DNA from: Bacillota bacterium
GTDB taxonomy: Bacteria; Bacillota; Clostridia; Acetivibrionales; DTU013
Length of the DNA: 13,129 nt
Reading direction: 5' to 3'
Assembly (NCBI GenBank): GCA_023435925.1
Contig: JAEZLF010000094.1
Location: 1 to 13,129 of the forward strand
Shown here: positions 7,204 through 12,996 of the stretch, one piece after another
How the letters are laid out: the number at the start of each line of letters is the position of its first letter
Position numbering within the stretch: the stretch's first letter is position 1
Position numbers and translations under genes: made by a program
The notes under the pieces: generated by a model
What the model saw: the letters and a program-made list of their open reading frames with translations, nothing else
The model's database searches: none
Told to the model about the DNA's origin: nothing

Positions 7204-7220
7204 CTTAAATCCACCTTAAA
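7204..7220 (-). promoter_or_regulatory. CiaR-like direct repeat TTTAAG-N5-TTTAAG
   Basis: Two perfect TTTAAG copies (minus strand; plus-strand CTTAAA at 7215-7220 and 7204-7209) are separated by 5 bp, giving 11-bp periodicity. This is the published consensus form for the streptococcal regulator CiaR, an OmpR-family protein. It overlaps the stop codon of histidine kinase 2 (7216-7218) and lies about 90 bp before the methyltransferase start. Response regulator 2, encoded next door, is the natural candidate binder; this is inference. Possible -10 boxes are TATCAG close by or TATGAT within the hairpin; neither has a good -35. Confidence 0.5.
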
Positions 7221-8619
7221 TCATGGGGATTGTAATCCGGAAGGTGCTACCCTTATTCTCGTTGAGACATAGTATCAAATCCCCTCCGTGCGCCTCGGCG
7301 ATTTTTTTCGCTATGGAAAGCCCCAATCCGCTGCCGCCGGTTTTGGAGTTACGGGAATCATCCGCCCGGACAAAGGGCTTGAATATGTTGTCCACAAGAT
7401 GAGCTGGAATTCCTATCCCATCGTCGCTGAAATCAATCACCACCTGATTATTTTGTACCTTCAGGCTTACGGCAACCAGTGTTCCCTGCGGATTGTACCG
7501 CACTGCATTATTGAAAAGATTTTGGATAATCCGATTAAATCGGTCGGTATCCAGCATGACAAAAACGCTTTCTTCTAAAATATCGAATTCATATTTGAAC
7601 CCTTCGCGCTCCAACTGCGGCACCAGCTCGCCGCATATTTGCCGGATGTATTCGCAGACATCAGTTCTTACTAGCTTTAGTGAAAATTCCGGGCTTTCTA
7701 TTTGGGAAAGCTCAAATAACTCGGTAAGTAGCCGGTTTGCCCTTTTACTGTTATTAAGAATGACCTCAAGGTGTTCTTTACATTCCTTCTCGGTCATGCC
7801 TGCCTTCTTCAGAAGCAACTCCGCATAGCCCTGTATGCTGGACATAGGATTTTTAAGGTCATGGGAGATGTCGAGAATCAGCCGGCGCCTATCCTCCTCC
7901 GACTTTTTGCGGAGAGTAATTTCATGCCCAATCCGGGCGGCCATGTCGTTAAAGGTGTTCTGAAGCTCGGCAAACTCATTTTTTAGATGCAAATCCACCC
8001 GCACAGAATAATCGCCTTCCCGCAAAAGTCTTGTGCCATCACAGAGCTTTCGCAGAGGTTCGGTTATGCCCGCCGCTGTTATCCTTGAATAGATCAAGGC
8101 AAAAAGTGCAAGTATCAGGAGATAGCTCAGCACCACAAAAGTAATCACCCAACCAGCTCGCATAAGATCGCCAGCGGAGGCTTCTTTATTCTGCACCAGA
8201 GAAAAATTCAGCCGAATGGATGTGGGAAAGGTAACAATCAGCCAAAACTCGCCTTTTGGCTGATAGAGAATATCGTAATGGTAGGACTTGCTTTTGCTTT
8301 CCATTAAAAATGTTGTAAATTCCCCGACAGTCAGCTTTTCCGACCCAATGGTGTCAAGACCCCTCGAATAAACAACATGATATTCCCTATCCACAACCTG
8401 TATACCGCCGCCGCTTTGCACGACAGCGGATGCGTCAATCTGCCTATAATCCTCTTTGATTATTGCACTTGCGGGATATTGGTTTTTTGCCAGCGAGCCT
8501 GAAATCAATCCGCTGGCAAAGGACAGCAGTACAAATGCAAGTACTGTATCAAGTATCGTAATGAAAAATATCACCAGAAAATTTCTTAGAAATTGATTGG
8601 ACAGTTTTCTTCTTTTCAT
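7216..8619 (-). CDS. Two-component sensor histidine kinase 2
   Basis: Membrane histidine kinase of 467 residues pairing with response regulator 2. TM1 is about 11-38, an extracytoplasmic sensor domain of roughly 115 residues spans 39-153 (dCache/PAS-like size, family not recognised), and TM2 is about 154-178. Then come HAMP about 179-231, the H-box ISHDLKNP with H253, N-box NLFNNAVRY at 367-375, G1 DDGIG at 399-403, F-box IFKPF at 412-416 and G2 GLGL at 431-434. All catalytic parts are intact. Unlike kinase 1, it has a sizeable outer domain and so probably senses an extracellular or envelope signal. Its ATG overlaps the regulator stop as ATGA, showing coupling. Its last codons carry the CiaR-like repeat that probably belongs to the next operon. 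Confidence 0.95.
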   Translation of the reverse strand: MKRRKLSNQFLRNFLVIFFITILDTVLAFVLLSFASGLISGSLAKNQYPASAIIKEDYRQIDASAVVQSGGGIQVVDREYHVVYSRGLDTIGSEKLTVGEFTTFLMESKSKSYHYDILYQPKGEFWLIVTFPTSIRLNFSLVQNKEASAGDLMRAGWVITFVVLSYLLILALFALIYSRITAAGITEPLRKLCDGTRLLREGDYSVRVDLHLKNEFAELQNTFNDMAARIGHEITLRKKSEEDRRRLILDISHDLKNPMSSIQGYAELLLKKAGMTEKECKEHLEVILNNSKRANRLLTELFELSQIESPEFSLKLVRTDVCEYIRQICGELVPQLEREGFKYEFDILEESVFVMLDTDRFNRIIQNLFNNAVRYNPQGTLVAVSLKVQNNQVVIDFSDDGIGIPAHLVDNIFKPFVRADDSRNSKTGGSGLGLSIAKKIAEAHGGDLILCLNENKGSTFRITIPMI

Positions 8620-9317
8620 GGCTTTTCACCGGTATAATGAAGCTTGTATCCGATGCCGCGAATGGTTTTCAGATACTTTGGTTTTTGCGGGTCGTCCTCA
8701 ATCCGATTCCTGATCCGGCTGATGTGCACCATTATGGTGTTGTCGTCAAAATAGTATTCCTCGTCCCATACCGCGTGATATAGCTGCTGTTTTGTAAAAA
8801 CTCTCTCCAGGTTTTCCATAAAGTGCAGAAGCAGCTTATACTCCTTTGCGCCAAGTTCAATCGGCTCTCCGTCCTTAAAGGCGCAGCATTTTTCTTTGTC
8901 TATGGACAAGTTTCCATATTTAATGCTTACGGCGGCTTTTTCCTTCGGTGAGAGATACTCATTATTCCGTCTCAGTTGTGCACCAACGCGGGCCACTAAC
9001 TCGGCAATGGAAAAGGGTTTAGTAAGATAGTCGTCCGCACCCAGTCCGAGTCCCAGCACCTTGTCCATGTCATCCGTTCTTGCGGTCAGGAAGATGACGG
9101 GAATGGTGCTGTGTTCCCGTATTTTGCGGAGAAGATTAAATCCGTCCATCACCGGCATCATCACGTCAAGGATTGCCAAATGGACATCCTGTGCCGCAAG
9201 GATGTCCCATGCTACCTTGCCGTTTTGCGCCGTCAAGACGGTATATCCGTTTTCCTCAAGGCTGATTTTTATTAAGTTTCGGATGTCGTTCTCGTCGTCT
9301 GCGACTAGTATAACCAT
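8616..9317 (-). CDS. OmpR/PhoB-family response regulator 2
   Basis: A 233-residue regulator. The receiver domain has D7-D8, phosphorylation site D51 in AILDVMMPVMDG, T78 and K100 (LTKPFS); the winged-helix domain fills about 135-228 and ends in TIRGIGYKL. The ATG at 9317 gives the canonical N-terminus MVILVADDE, with GGGAGGTG upstream, though at a long spacing of about 14 nt. The frame is open further to an ATG at 9395 that overlaps the stop of the upstream hydrolase as TAATG; that longer form would add 26 residues unlike any receiver domain, but coupled translation from it cannot be excluded. The gene follows the hydrolase by 77 bp and overlaps kinase 2, so hydrolase, regulator and kinase probably share one transcript. 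The CiaR-like repeat at 7204-7220 is its likely nearby target. Confidence 0.93.
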   Translation of the reverse strand: MVILVADDENDIRNLIKISLEENGYTVLTAQNGKVAWDILAAQDVHLAILDVMMPVMDGFNLLRKIREHSTIPVIFLTARTDDMDKVLGLGLGADDYLTKPFSIAELVARVGAQLRRNNEYLSPKEKAAVSIKYGNLSIDKEKCCAFKDGEPIELGAKEYKLLLHFMENLERVFTKQQLYHAVWDEEYYFDDNTIMVHISRIRNRIEDDPQKPKYLKTIRGIGYKLHYTGEKP

Positions 9318-9394
9318 ATGATTCTTTCGCACCTCCCGCTTCATTTTATGGGTTGCATTTTTAAAATACAGGGCATCATGTTTTCTATCATACA

Positions 9395-10618
9395 TTAATT
9401 CAAATATTTATCAAAAAAAGCAAGGCTTTTATGATTTATAAATTCCAAAGTATCATATCCGGGTTTCTTATATCCCCCGCCAAAAAGAGCGCATAGAATT
9501 GGAGCTGTTCTAACTAAATCGGTTAATGAATAATGGTTGCTGCCTTCAATATAATAGTTCTCTACATTTTCGTGTTGATACAGATTTTTATTTTGAACAT
9601 ATTTATTATCCGATTCAATCAAAGGGTAACCGCTATCACTATAGATGTTCATAATAGCACATGAGTATGAATTTGTATTCCATATAAAGCTATTGCCGTC
9701 TACCCCTGTTATATCGCACATATACGGTGATTCCAACGCAATCACTGCCTTTATATCATCCCGTTGTCTCGCGACACCAAGCGCGGCAGATCCGCCAAGA
9801 GAATGTCCGGCAACGCCGATATTTTTCACATTTATCAAAGAATAAAAAGAATTGTTTTCTTCTGCAGATTCTCGAATAAAAGTATCGAGCACAAAATTAA
9901 TATCTTCGGTTCGCAGTTCCATCCATTTTTTAAAACACACATAGGAGTTTTCAATATCCGAATGTGAGTCCTCCGCGTTTAATTCTTTCATATATCCCGA
10001 ATCTATGTATATTCTCTTTCCGCCAATTTCTGTGCTGAGCGCATGATAGGTATGATCAATGCTGACAACCACATAACCGTGACTTGCAAGCTCCTTAAAA
10101 AGTGATAGATTGCTTGTTTTTGTTGAAATGCCGCCGTGTGAAAAAACAATCAAAGGGCAGGTATTATCCTCAATTCCATCCATATCCGGATAATAGACCA
10201 GCACCGACAATTTTCGGGGGCTGGCATCATTTTTATAATTTTCAATGCGTGATGTGTCAGTCAATTCCAACACGCAGGAAGTATAAGAATATTCACCCGC
10301 AGTCTCGACGCTCCCCAAACCGGGAAACATTACAACAGCAAATACTATAAACGAGACGGCAATTATTGTGAATACATTTGCTGTTCTCCTTAAAAATGCA
10401 CTTTTGATTATTCTTCGTCTGTAAGATACAAACAGAAGACCAACCAAAAAAACCAGTACAATAAGAAAAATATAATTACGAAACGCCATAAATAAATCCC
10501 CCACAATAAATATCAGCTCAAGCTCTTGTTTATCCTTGGGTAAATCCACTATCACCTGCTTGTAATTCCCGTAGCCTTTGTCATTCCAACTACCCGGCAC
10601 TTTATTAAGGGAATCCAT
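9395..10618 (-). CDS. Membrane-anchored alpha/beta hydrolase, PAF-acetylhydrolase-like
   Basis: A 407-residue frame encoding a serine esterase or lipase-type enzyme. Two membrane helices (about 47-66 and 80-99) flank a basic loop (RRRIIKSAFLRR), so the catalytic domain should face outward. FSHGG (159-163) is the oxyanion site, S273 in GHSLGG the nucleophile, E296 in ALESPY the probable acid (23 residues after Ser, as in PAF acetylhydrolases, which have Asp) and H362 in EGSNHYS the base. The outermost ATG (10618) lacks a ribosome site; the ATG at 10489 has GGGGGA 7 nt upstream and would start the protein right at the first helix (364 residues). The longest frame is given because I cannot decide. 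Its extra N-terminus resembles a piece of another domain (see 10502-10642). The stop touches the region before response regulator 2, so the gene likely belongs to that operon. Confidence 0.85.
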   Translation of the reverse strand: MDSLNKVPGSWNDKGYGNYKQVIVDLPKDKQELELIFIVGDLFMAFRNYIFLIVLVFLVGLLFVSYRRRIIKSAFLRRTANVFTIIAVSFIVFAVVMFPGLGSVETAGEYSYTSCVLELTDTSRIENYKNDASPRKLSVLVYYPDMDGIEDNTCPLIVFSHGGISTKTSNLSLFKELASHGYVVVSIDHTYHALSTEIGGKRIYIDSGYMKELNAEDSHSDIENSYVCFKKWMELRTEDINFVLDTFIRESAEENNSFYSLINVKNIGVAGHSLGGSAALGVARQRDDIKAVIALESPYMCDITGVDGNSFIWNTNSYSCAIMNIYSDSGYPLIESDNKYVQNKNLYQHENVENYYIEGSNHYSLTDLVRTAPILCALFGGGYKKPGYDTLEFINHKSLAFFDKYLN

Positions 10619-10642
10619 TTTTGGCGGTAAAAAACGAACTTC
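10502..10642 (-). other. Possible remnant of a 7TMR-DISM-type galactose-binding domain
   Basis: The frame before the hydrolase helices reads, from 10642 down, EVRFLPPK, then MDSLNKVPGSWN, then GYGNYKQVIVDLPKD. The order KVPGSWN, a short loop, GYGxY, VxLPK resembles the start of the 7TMR-DISMED2 (galactose-binding-like) fold, where KVPGSWN...GYGYATYRLKI.LP is typical. The similarity begins before the hydrolase ATG, which suggests leftover coding DNA joined to the hydrolase gene. The family match is from memory and not verified. Confidence 0.3.
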
Positions 10643-10651
10643 TCAAAAAAT

Positions 10652-10680
10652 AGTATATAATAAGTACATACTCTCCTCAA
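10652..10680 (-). promoter_or_regulatory. Candidate sigma-A promoter of the hydrolase-regulator 2-kinase 2 operon
   Basis: On the minus strand TTGAGG (10675-10680) and TATACT (10652-10657) are separated by exactly 17 bp, a good vegetative promoter. Transcription would start near 10645, 27 nt before the outermost hydrolase ATG. Confidence 0.5.
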
Positions 10681-10793
10681 GCTCTTCACTCAGTAAATTT
10701 TATTTTCTTCGATCCTATTGCTTAGCCATAATATACCGTCTTCTAAGCTGTTGCGCTTAGTGAGACGTTCAATTTCAATACTATGCATAAATG

Positions 10794-10846
10794 AAGACAA
10801 TTCATTTTATCTGCGTATTATATATATCACAAGAATTAAGTTCTTG
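10794..10846 (+). promoter_or_regulatory. Candidate promoter and palindromic operator of the UPF0145 gene
   Basis: AAGACA (10794-10799) and TATTAT (10816-10821) are 16 bp apart, giving a plausible promoter. A palindrome with arms CAAGAA/TTCTTG and a 5-bp centre lies at 10830-10846, spanning the expected start of transcription, a usual place for a repressor site. The binder is unknown. Confidence 0.35.
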
Positions 10847-10876
10847 AGCACATTCTAAAAAATGGAGGGTTATGGT

Positions 10877-11197
10877 ATGATTATTACAACAACACCGTCG
10901 GTTGAAGGAAGGAAAATCACTGAGTATAGGGGCCTTGTGTTTGGAGAAGTCGTATCCGGTGTAGATTTTGTCAAGGATCTGGCAGCAGGATTTACAAACT
11001 TCTTCGGTGGCAGGTCAGGCTCCTATGAAGGAGAATTGATTGAAGCCAGGGACAATGCTGTTATGGAAATGGTAAAAAGAGCCGAACAATATGGAGCCAA
11101 TGCAGTTGTAGGTGTAGACATTGATTATGAGGTTCTTGGACAGAACGGCAATATGCTCATGGTCACAGCTTCCGGAACAGCCGTGGTATTGGAATAA
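10877..11197 (+). CDS. UPF0145 (YbjQ-like) family protein
   Basis: A 106-residue small soluble protein of the UPF0145/YbjQ family, which forms ring-like oligomers and has no settled function (a heavy-metal-binding label is often attached). The family pattern is visible: an early TTTPSVEGRKITEYRGLVFGE stretch split over residues 4-24, GRSGSYE at 45-51, the ARDNAVMEMVKRAEQYGANAVVGV helix and strand (57-80) and a hydrophobic C-terminal strand. The length is normal. The start is the ATG at 10877, because GGAGGG lies 7 nt before it; the upstream ATG at 10862 is part of that ribosome site. It is the first plus-strand gene, divergent from the hydrolase operon, and may be co-transcribed with the PAP2 gene 80 bp downstream. 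Confidence 0.93.
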   Translation: MIITTTPSVEGRKITEYRGLVFGEVVSGVDFVKDLAAGFTNFFGGRSGSYEGELIEARDNAVMEMVKRAEQYGANAVVGVDIDYEVLGQNGNMLMVTASGTAVVLE

Positions 11198-11220
11198 CAC
11201 AGGAAGAGATGGATTAGGTT

Positions 11221-11251
11221 GTTGCGTTTTCCCAATAGCAGAAAATGCAAC
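11221..11251 (+). other. Intercistronic hairpin between UPF0145 and PAP2 genes
   Basis: GTTGCGTTTTC (11221-11231) pairs with GAAAATGCAAC (11241-11251) over 11 bp including one G-U pair, with a 9-nt loop. No T-run follows on either strand, so it is more likely an RNA-processing or stability element, or a weak pause site, than an intrinsic terminator. Confidence 0.4.
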
Positions 11252-11277
11252 GCTGATAAAGAAGAAATAATACGGAT

Positions 11278-11874
11278 ATGGCTTACTTTGCTGCAACATC
11301 TGAATTTATACTATGGGAGGTCTTTTCTGTCTTTGATAATACAGTTTATGACCTTATTTCCGGTTGTATAACAGACAGTATGACCCAATTTATGCGATTC
11401 ATCACATTCTGCGGGTCTGAGTGGACGATAACGGTTCTTACTGTCGCACTTCCGTTATTTGTGTTTGCTTTCAGGAAGAAACACTTTTATCGCTGGAGTC
11501 TTGCAGCGGTAGCCAATATTGCCTTAGGTGCGCTGCTCAACCAAATACTGAAGTACCTTTTTGTACGGGAAAGGCCTGATTTGCTGCAATTAATCGAAAT
11601 CAGCGGATACAGCTTTCCCAGTGGACATTCTATGAACTCGACGATTTTCTACGGATTCTTCATATATATCATTCTAAGAAACATGAAGCACTGGGGCAAA
11701 TATGCCATAGCCGGCGCCTTGGGGTTGCTGGTGTTCCTGATTGGCATCAGCCGGATCTATCTTGGTGTGCACTACGCCAGCGATGTACTTGCAGGCTTTT
11801 TGACAGGCCTGGGTTGGCTGATTCTGTTTATCAGGCTGACGAGCCGATATGTAGTGATTAATAGAGAATATTGA
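11278..11874 (+). CDS. PAP2-family membrane phosphatase
   Basis: An integral membrane phosphatase of 198 residues, of the type that dephosphorylates lipid phosphates such as phosphatidic acid or undecaprenyl pyrophosphate on the outer face of the membrane. The three catalytic motifs are complete: C1 KYLFVRERP (92-100), C2 PSGH (114-117) with the acid-base histidine, and C3 SRIYLGVHYASD (158-169) with the nucleophilic H165 and D169. About five to six hydrophobic segments surround them, normal for the family. The ATG at 11278 has only a weak purine-rich ribosome site (AAAGAAGAAA). It follows the UPF0145 gene by 80 bp and converges on the Uma2-fusion gene. A 69-bp near-copy of its 3' end lies 1.1 kb downstream. 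BcrC-like undecaprenyl recycling is possible but not demonstrable here. Confidence 0.93.
   Translation: MAYFAATSEFILWEVFSVFDNTVYDLISGCITDSMTQFMRFITFCGSEWTITVLTVALPLFVFAFRKKHFYRWSLAAVANIALGALLNQILKYLFVRERPDLLQLIEISGYSFPSGHSMNSTIFYGFFIYIILRNMKHWGKYAIAGALGLLVFLIGISRIYLGVHYASDVLAGFLTGLGWLILFIRLTSRYVVINREY
11782..11850 (+). repeat. Direct repeat, copy 1 (inside the PAP2 gene)
   Basis: This 69-bp segment encodes DVLAGFLTGLGW to SRY of the PAP2 phosphatase. It matches 12880-12948 at 62 of 69 positions in the same orientation. Confidence 0.9.
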
Positions 11875-11924
11875 GAATGAGGGGACCATCCCAACTTAAC
11901 ACCTGTTGTTACGGCATACACTGC

Positions 11925-12674
11925 TCAAGTGCCGAAAATTTCATTGACCGGCGCCTCCAGATTTTCAAACCAATAGGATTGAATCACTTCGTCTTTCCTA
12001 TATGTGATGTGGGCATCAATGCCAAAGTCCTTAAAGCTATAAACAAGTACGGTTTTCTGCGTGGGGTCGACTACCCAGAATTCCTTTACCCCGGACAGCA
12101 TGTATGTGTTCAGCTTGTCAACCATATCCCTGGAACGGGTGCTGGGGGACAGGATTTCCACAACAAGGGAGGGCGTCCCCATATAGCGGCCTGTTTCCGT
12201 AACATTATCCACCAGGTCACAGGCAATTAATAAATCTGGCTGCATCACATCCGGATTCTTAAAATCCTTTTTGAAAAAGTGTACGTCAAAAGGGGCGTAG
12301 AAAACTTTGCATTTTTTCCCTTTTAGATAATTTCTGAATATCATATGCAGATTCCCTGAAATATCTTGATGAAATGTACTGGGAGATGACAGGAGCACAA
12401 TCTCACCGTTGATGTATTCCATGCGAAGATCGCTTTTTTCATAGATTTCCATGAACTCTTCATAAGAAACCTTTTTTCCCCCATATTGATAATCAAGAGC
12501 GTTTTCCTTAACTGTAAAATATCTTTCAATATCCGTAATATACGGTGTGAGACGAATGGCCTTTTTGCCATTTTTCGTAATAATTACTTCCTGATCTTCA
12601 CTTACAATACTCAAGTACTTTCCAAGGTTTTGCTTTAATTCCGTAGCCGTGATAACAGGAGTATTCTTTTCCAT
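11925..12674 (-). CDS. Phd/YefM antitoxin-like domain fused to a Uma2 (DUF820) nuclease-like domain
   Basis: A 249-residue two-domain protein. Residues 1-44 match the Phd/YefM fold (ITATELKQNLGKYLSIV, then VIITKNGKKAIRLTP), a dimeric DNA-binding domain that usually represses its own promoter. Residues about 69-240 are Uma2, a PD-(D/E)XK-like domain with H102 (STFHQDISG), D147 (QPDLLI), E173 (VVEILSPSTRSRD) and K187 (DKLNTYMLSGV). The Uma2 core is a putative endonuclease of unproved biological role. GGCGGTG lies upstream of the ATG at 12674. The promoter carries three CGTACG motifs, fitting autorepression by the N-terminal domain. No separate toxin gene lies next to it. The gene converges on PAP2 with a 50-bp gap and could be a selfish or defence-type insertion between the two PAP2-like segments. 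Confidence 0.9.
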   Translation of the reverse strand: MEKNTPVITATELKQNLGKYLSIVSEDQEVIITKNGKKAIRLTPYITDIERYFTVKENALDYQYGGKKVSYEEFMEIYEKSDLRMEYINGEIVLLSSPSTFHQDISGNLHMIFRNYLKGKKCKVFYAPFDVHFFKKDFKNPDVMQPDLLIACDLVDNVTETGRYMGTPSLVVEILSPSTRSRDMVDKLNTYMLSGVKEFWVVDPTQKTVLVYSFKDFGIDAHITYRKDEVIQSYWFENLEAPVNEIFGT

Positions 12675-12700
12675 ACCTTCACCGCCTTGTTAACTAATTT

Positions 12701-12751
12701 CGTACGGCTAATACGTACGATAATCATACCATATCGTACGATATTATGCAA
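12701..12751 (-). promoter_or_regulatory. Promoter with three CGTACG operator motifs for the Phd-Uma2 gene
   Basis: On the minus strand TTGCAT (12746-12751) and TATGAT (12723-12728) are separated by 17 bp. Inside that spacer sits the perfect 14-bp palindrome ATATCGTACGATAT (12731-12744). Two more CGTACG hexamers lie at 12714-12719 and 12701-12706, over the start region. YefM of E. coli binds palindromes with a TGTACA core, so this looks like an analogous autorepressor site with a CGTACG core. Confidence 0.65.
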
Positions 12752-12876
12752 TAAAAGCAGTTCATTCCTATACCGGCCCCTACACAAATTACTTATATGC
12801 TGCTATTTTATCCCAGCGTTTGCATATAATCAAGAATGAAAAAATTACAGGGAAGACTTAAGCTTTCTCCCCTTAT

Positions 12877-12996
12877 TCGGATGTACTTGCAGGCATTTTA
12901 ACAGGTCTGGAGTGGCTGATTCTCTTTATCAGGCTGACGAACCGATATGCAACGAACTCAACTTATACCCTGCAGCCGTTTTTGGAATACAAATAA
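12877..12996 (+). pseudogene. Remnant of the 3' end of a PAP2 phosphatase gene
   Basis: The frame reads SDVLAGILTGLEW, then LILFIRLTNRYATN, and stops at 12994-12996. It matches the C-terminus of the PAP2 phosphatase encoded at 11278-11874: 62 of 69 bases are identical from 12880 to 12948 (copy 1 at 11782-11850). The catalytic C1 and C2 motifs and the C3 histidine are absent and the upstream frame is closed by a TAA at 12859-12861, so it cannot be a functional phosphatase. Most differences fall at third codon positions or are conservative, which suggests that the copy came from a once-functional paralogue and not from a recent exact duplication. Its tail overlaps the opposing ferritin-like gene. 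Confidence 0.8.

Noticed and set aside
10645..10669. Short upstream frame ATG with 7 more codons then TGA, in frame with the hydrolase, suggesting a nonsense mutation or leader peptide
   Set aside because: A good -35/-10 pair at 10652-10680 places the RNA start near 10645, after this ATG, so it would not be on the message; its ribosome-like site is also only 3 nt away.
11871..12230. 119-codon plus-strand frame after the PAP2 gene
   Set aside because: It is antisense to the 3' half of the Phd-Uma2 gene, which has clear family motifs.
12836..12901. 21-codon plus-strand frame starting ATGAAAAAATTA after a TATAAT
   Set aside because: It has no ribosome site, no good -35, and ends inside the PAP2 remnant in a different frame. 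It may be a scrap of the decayed gene but cannot be supported as a gene.
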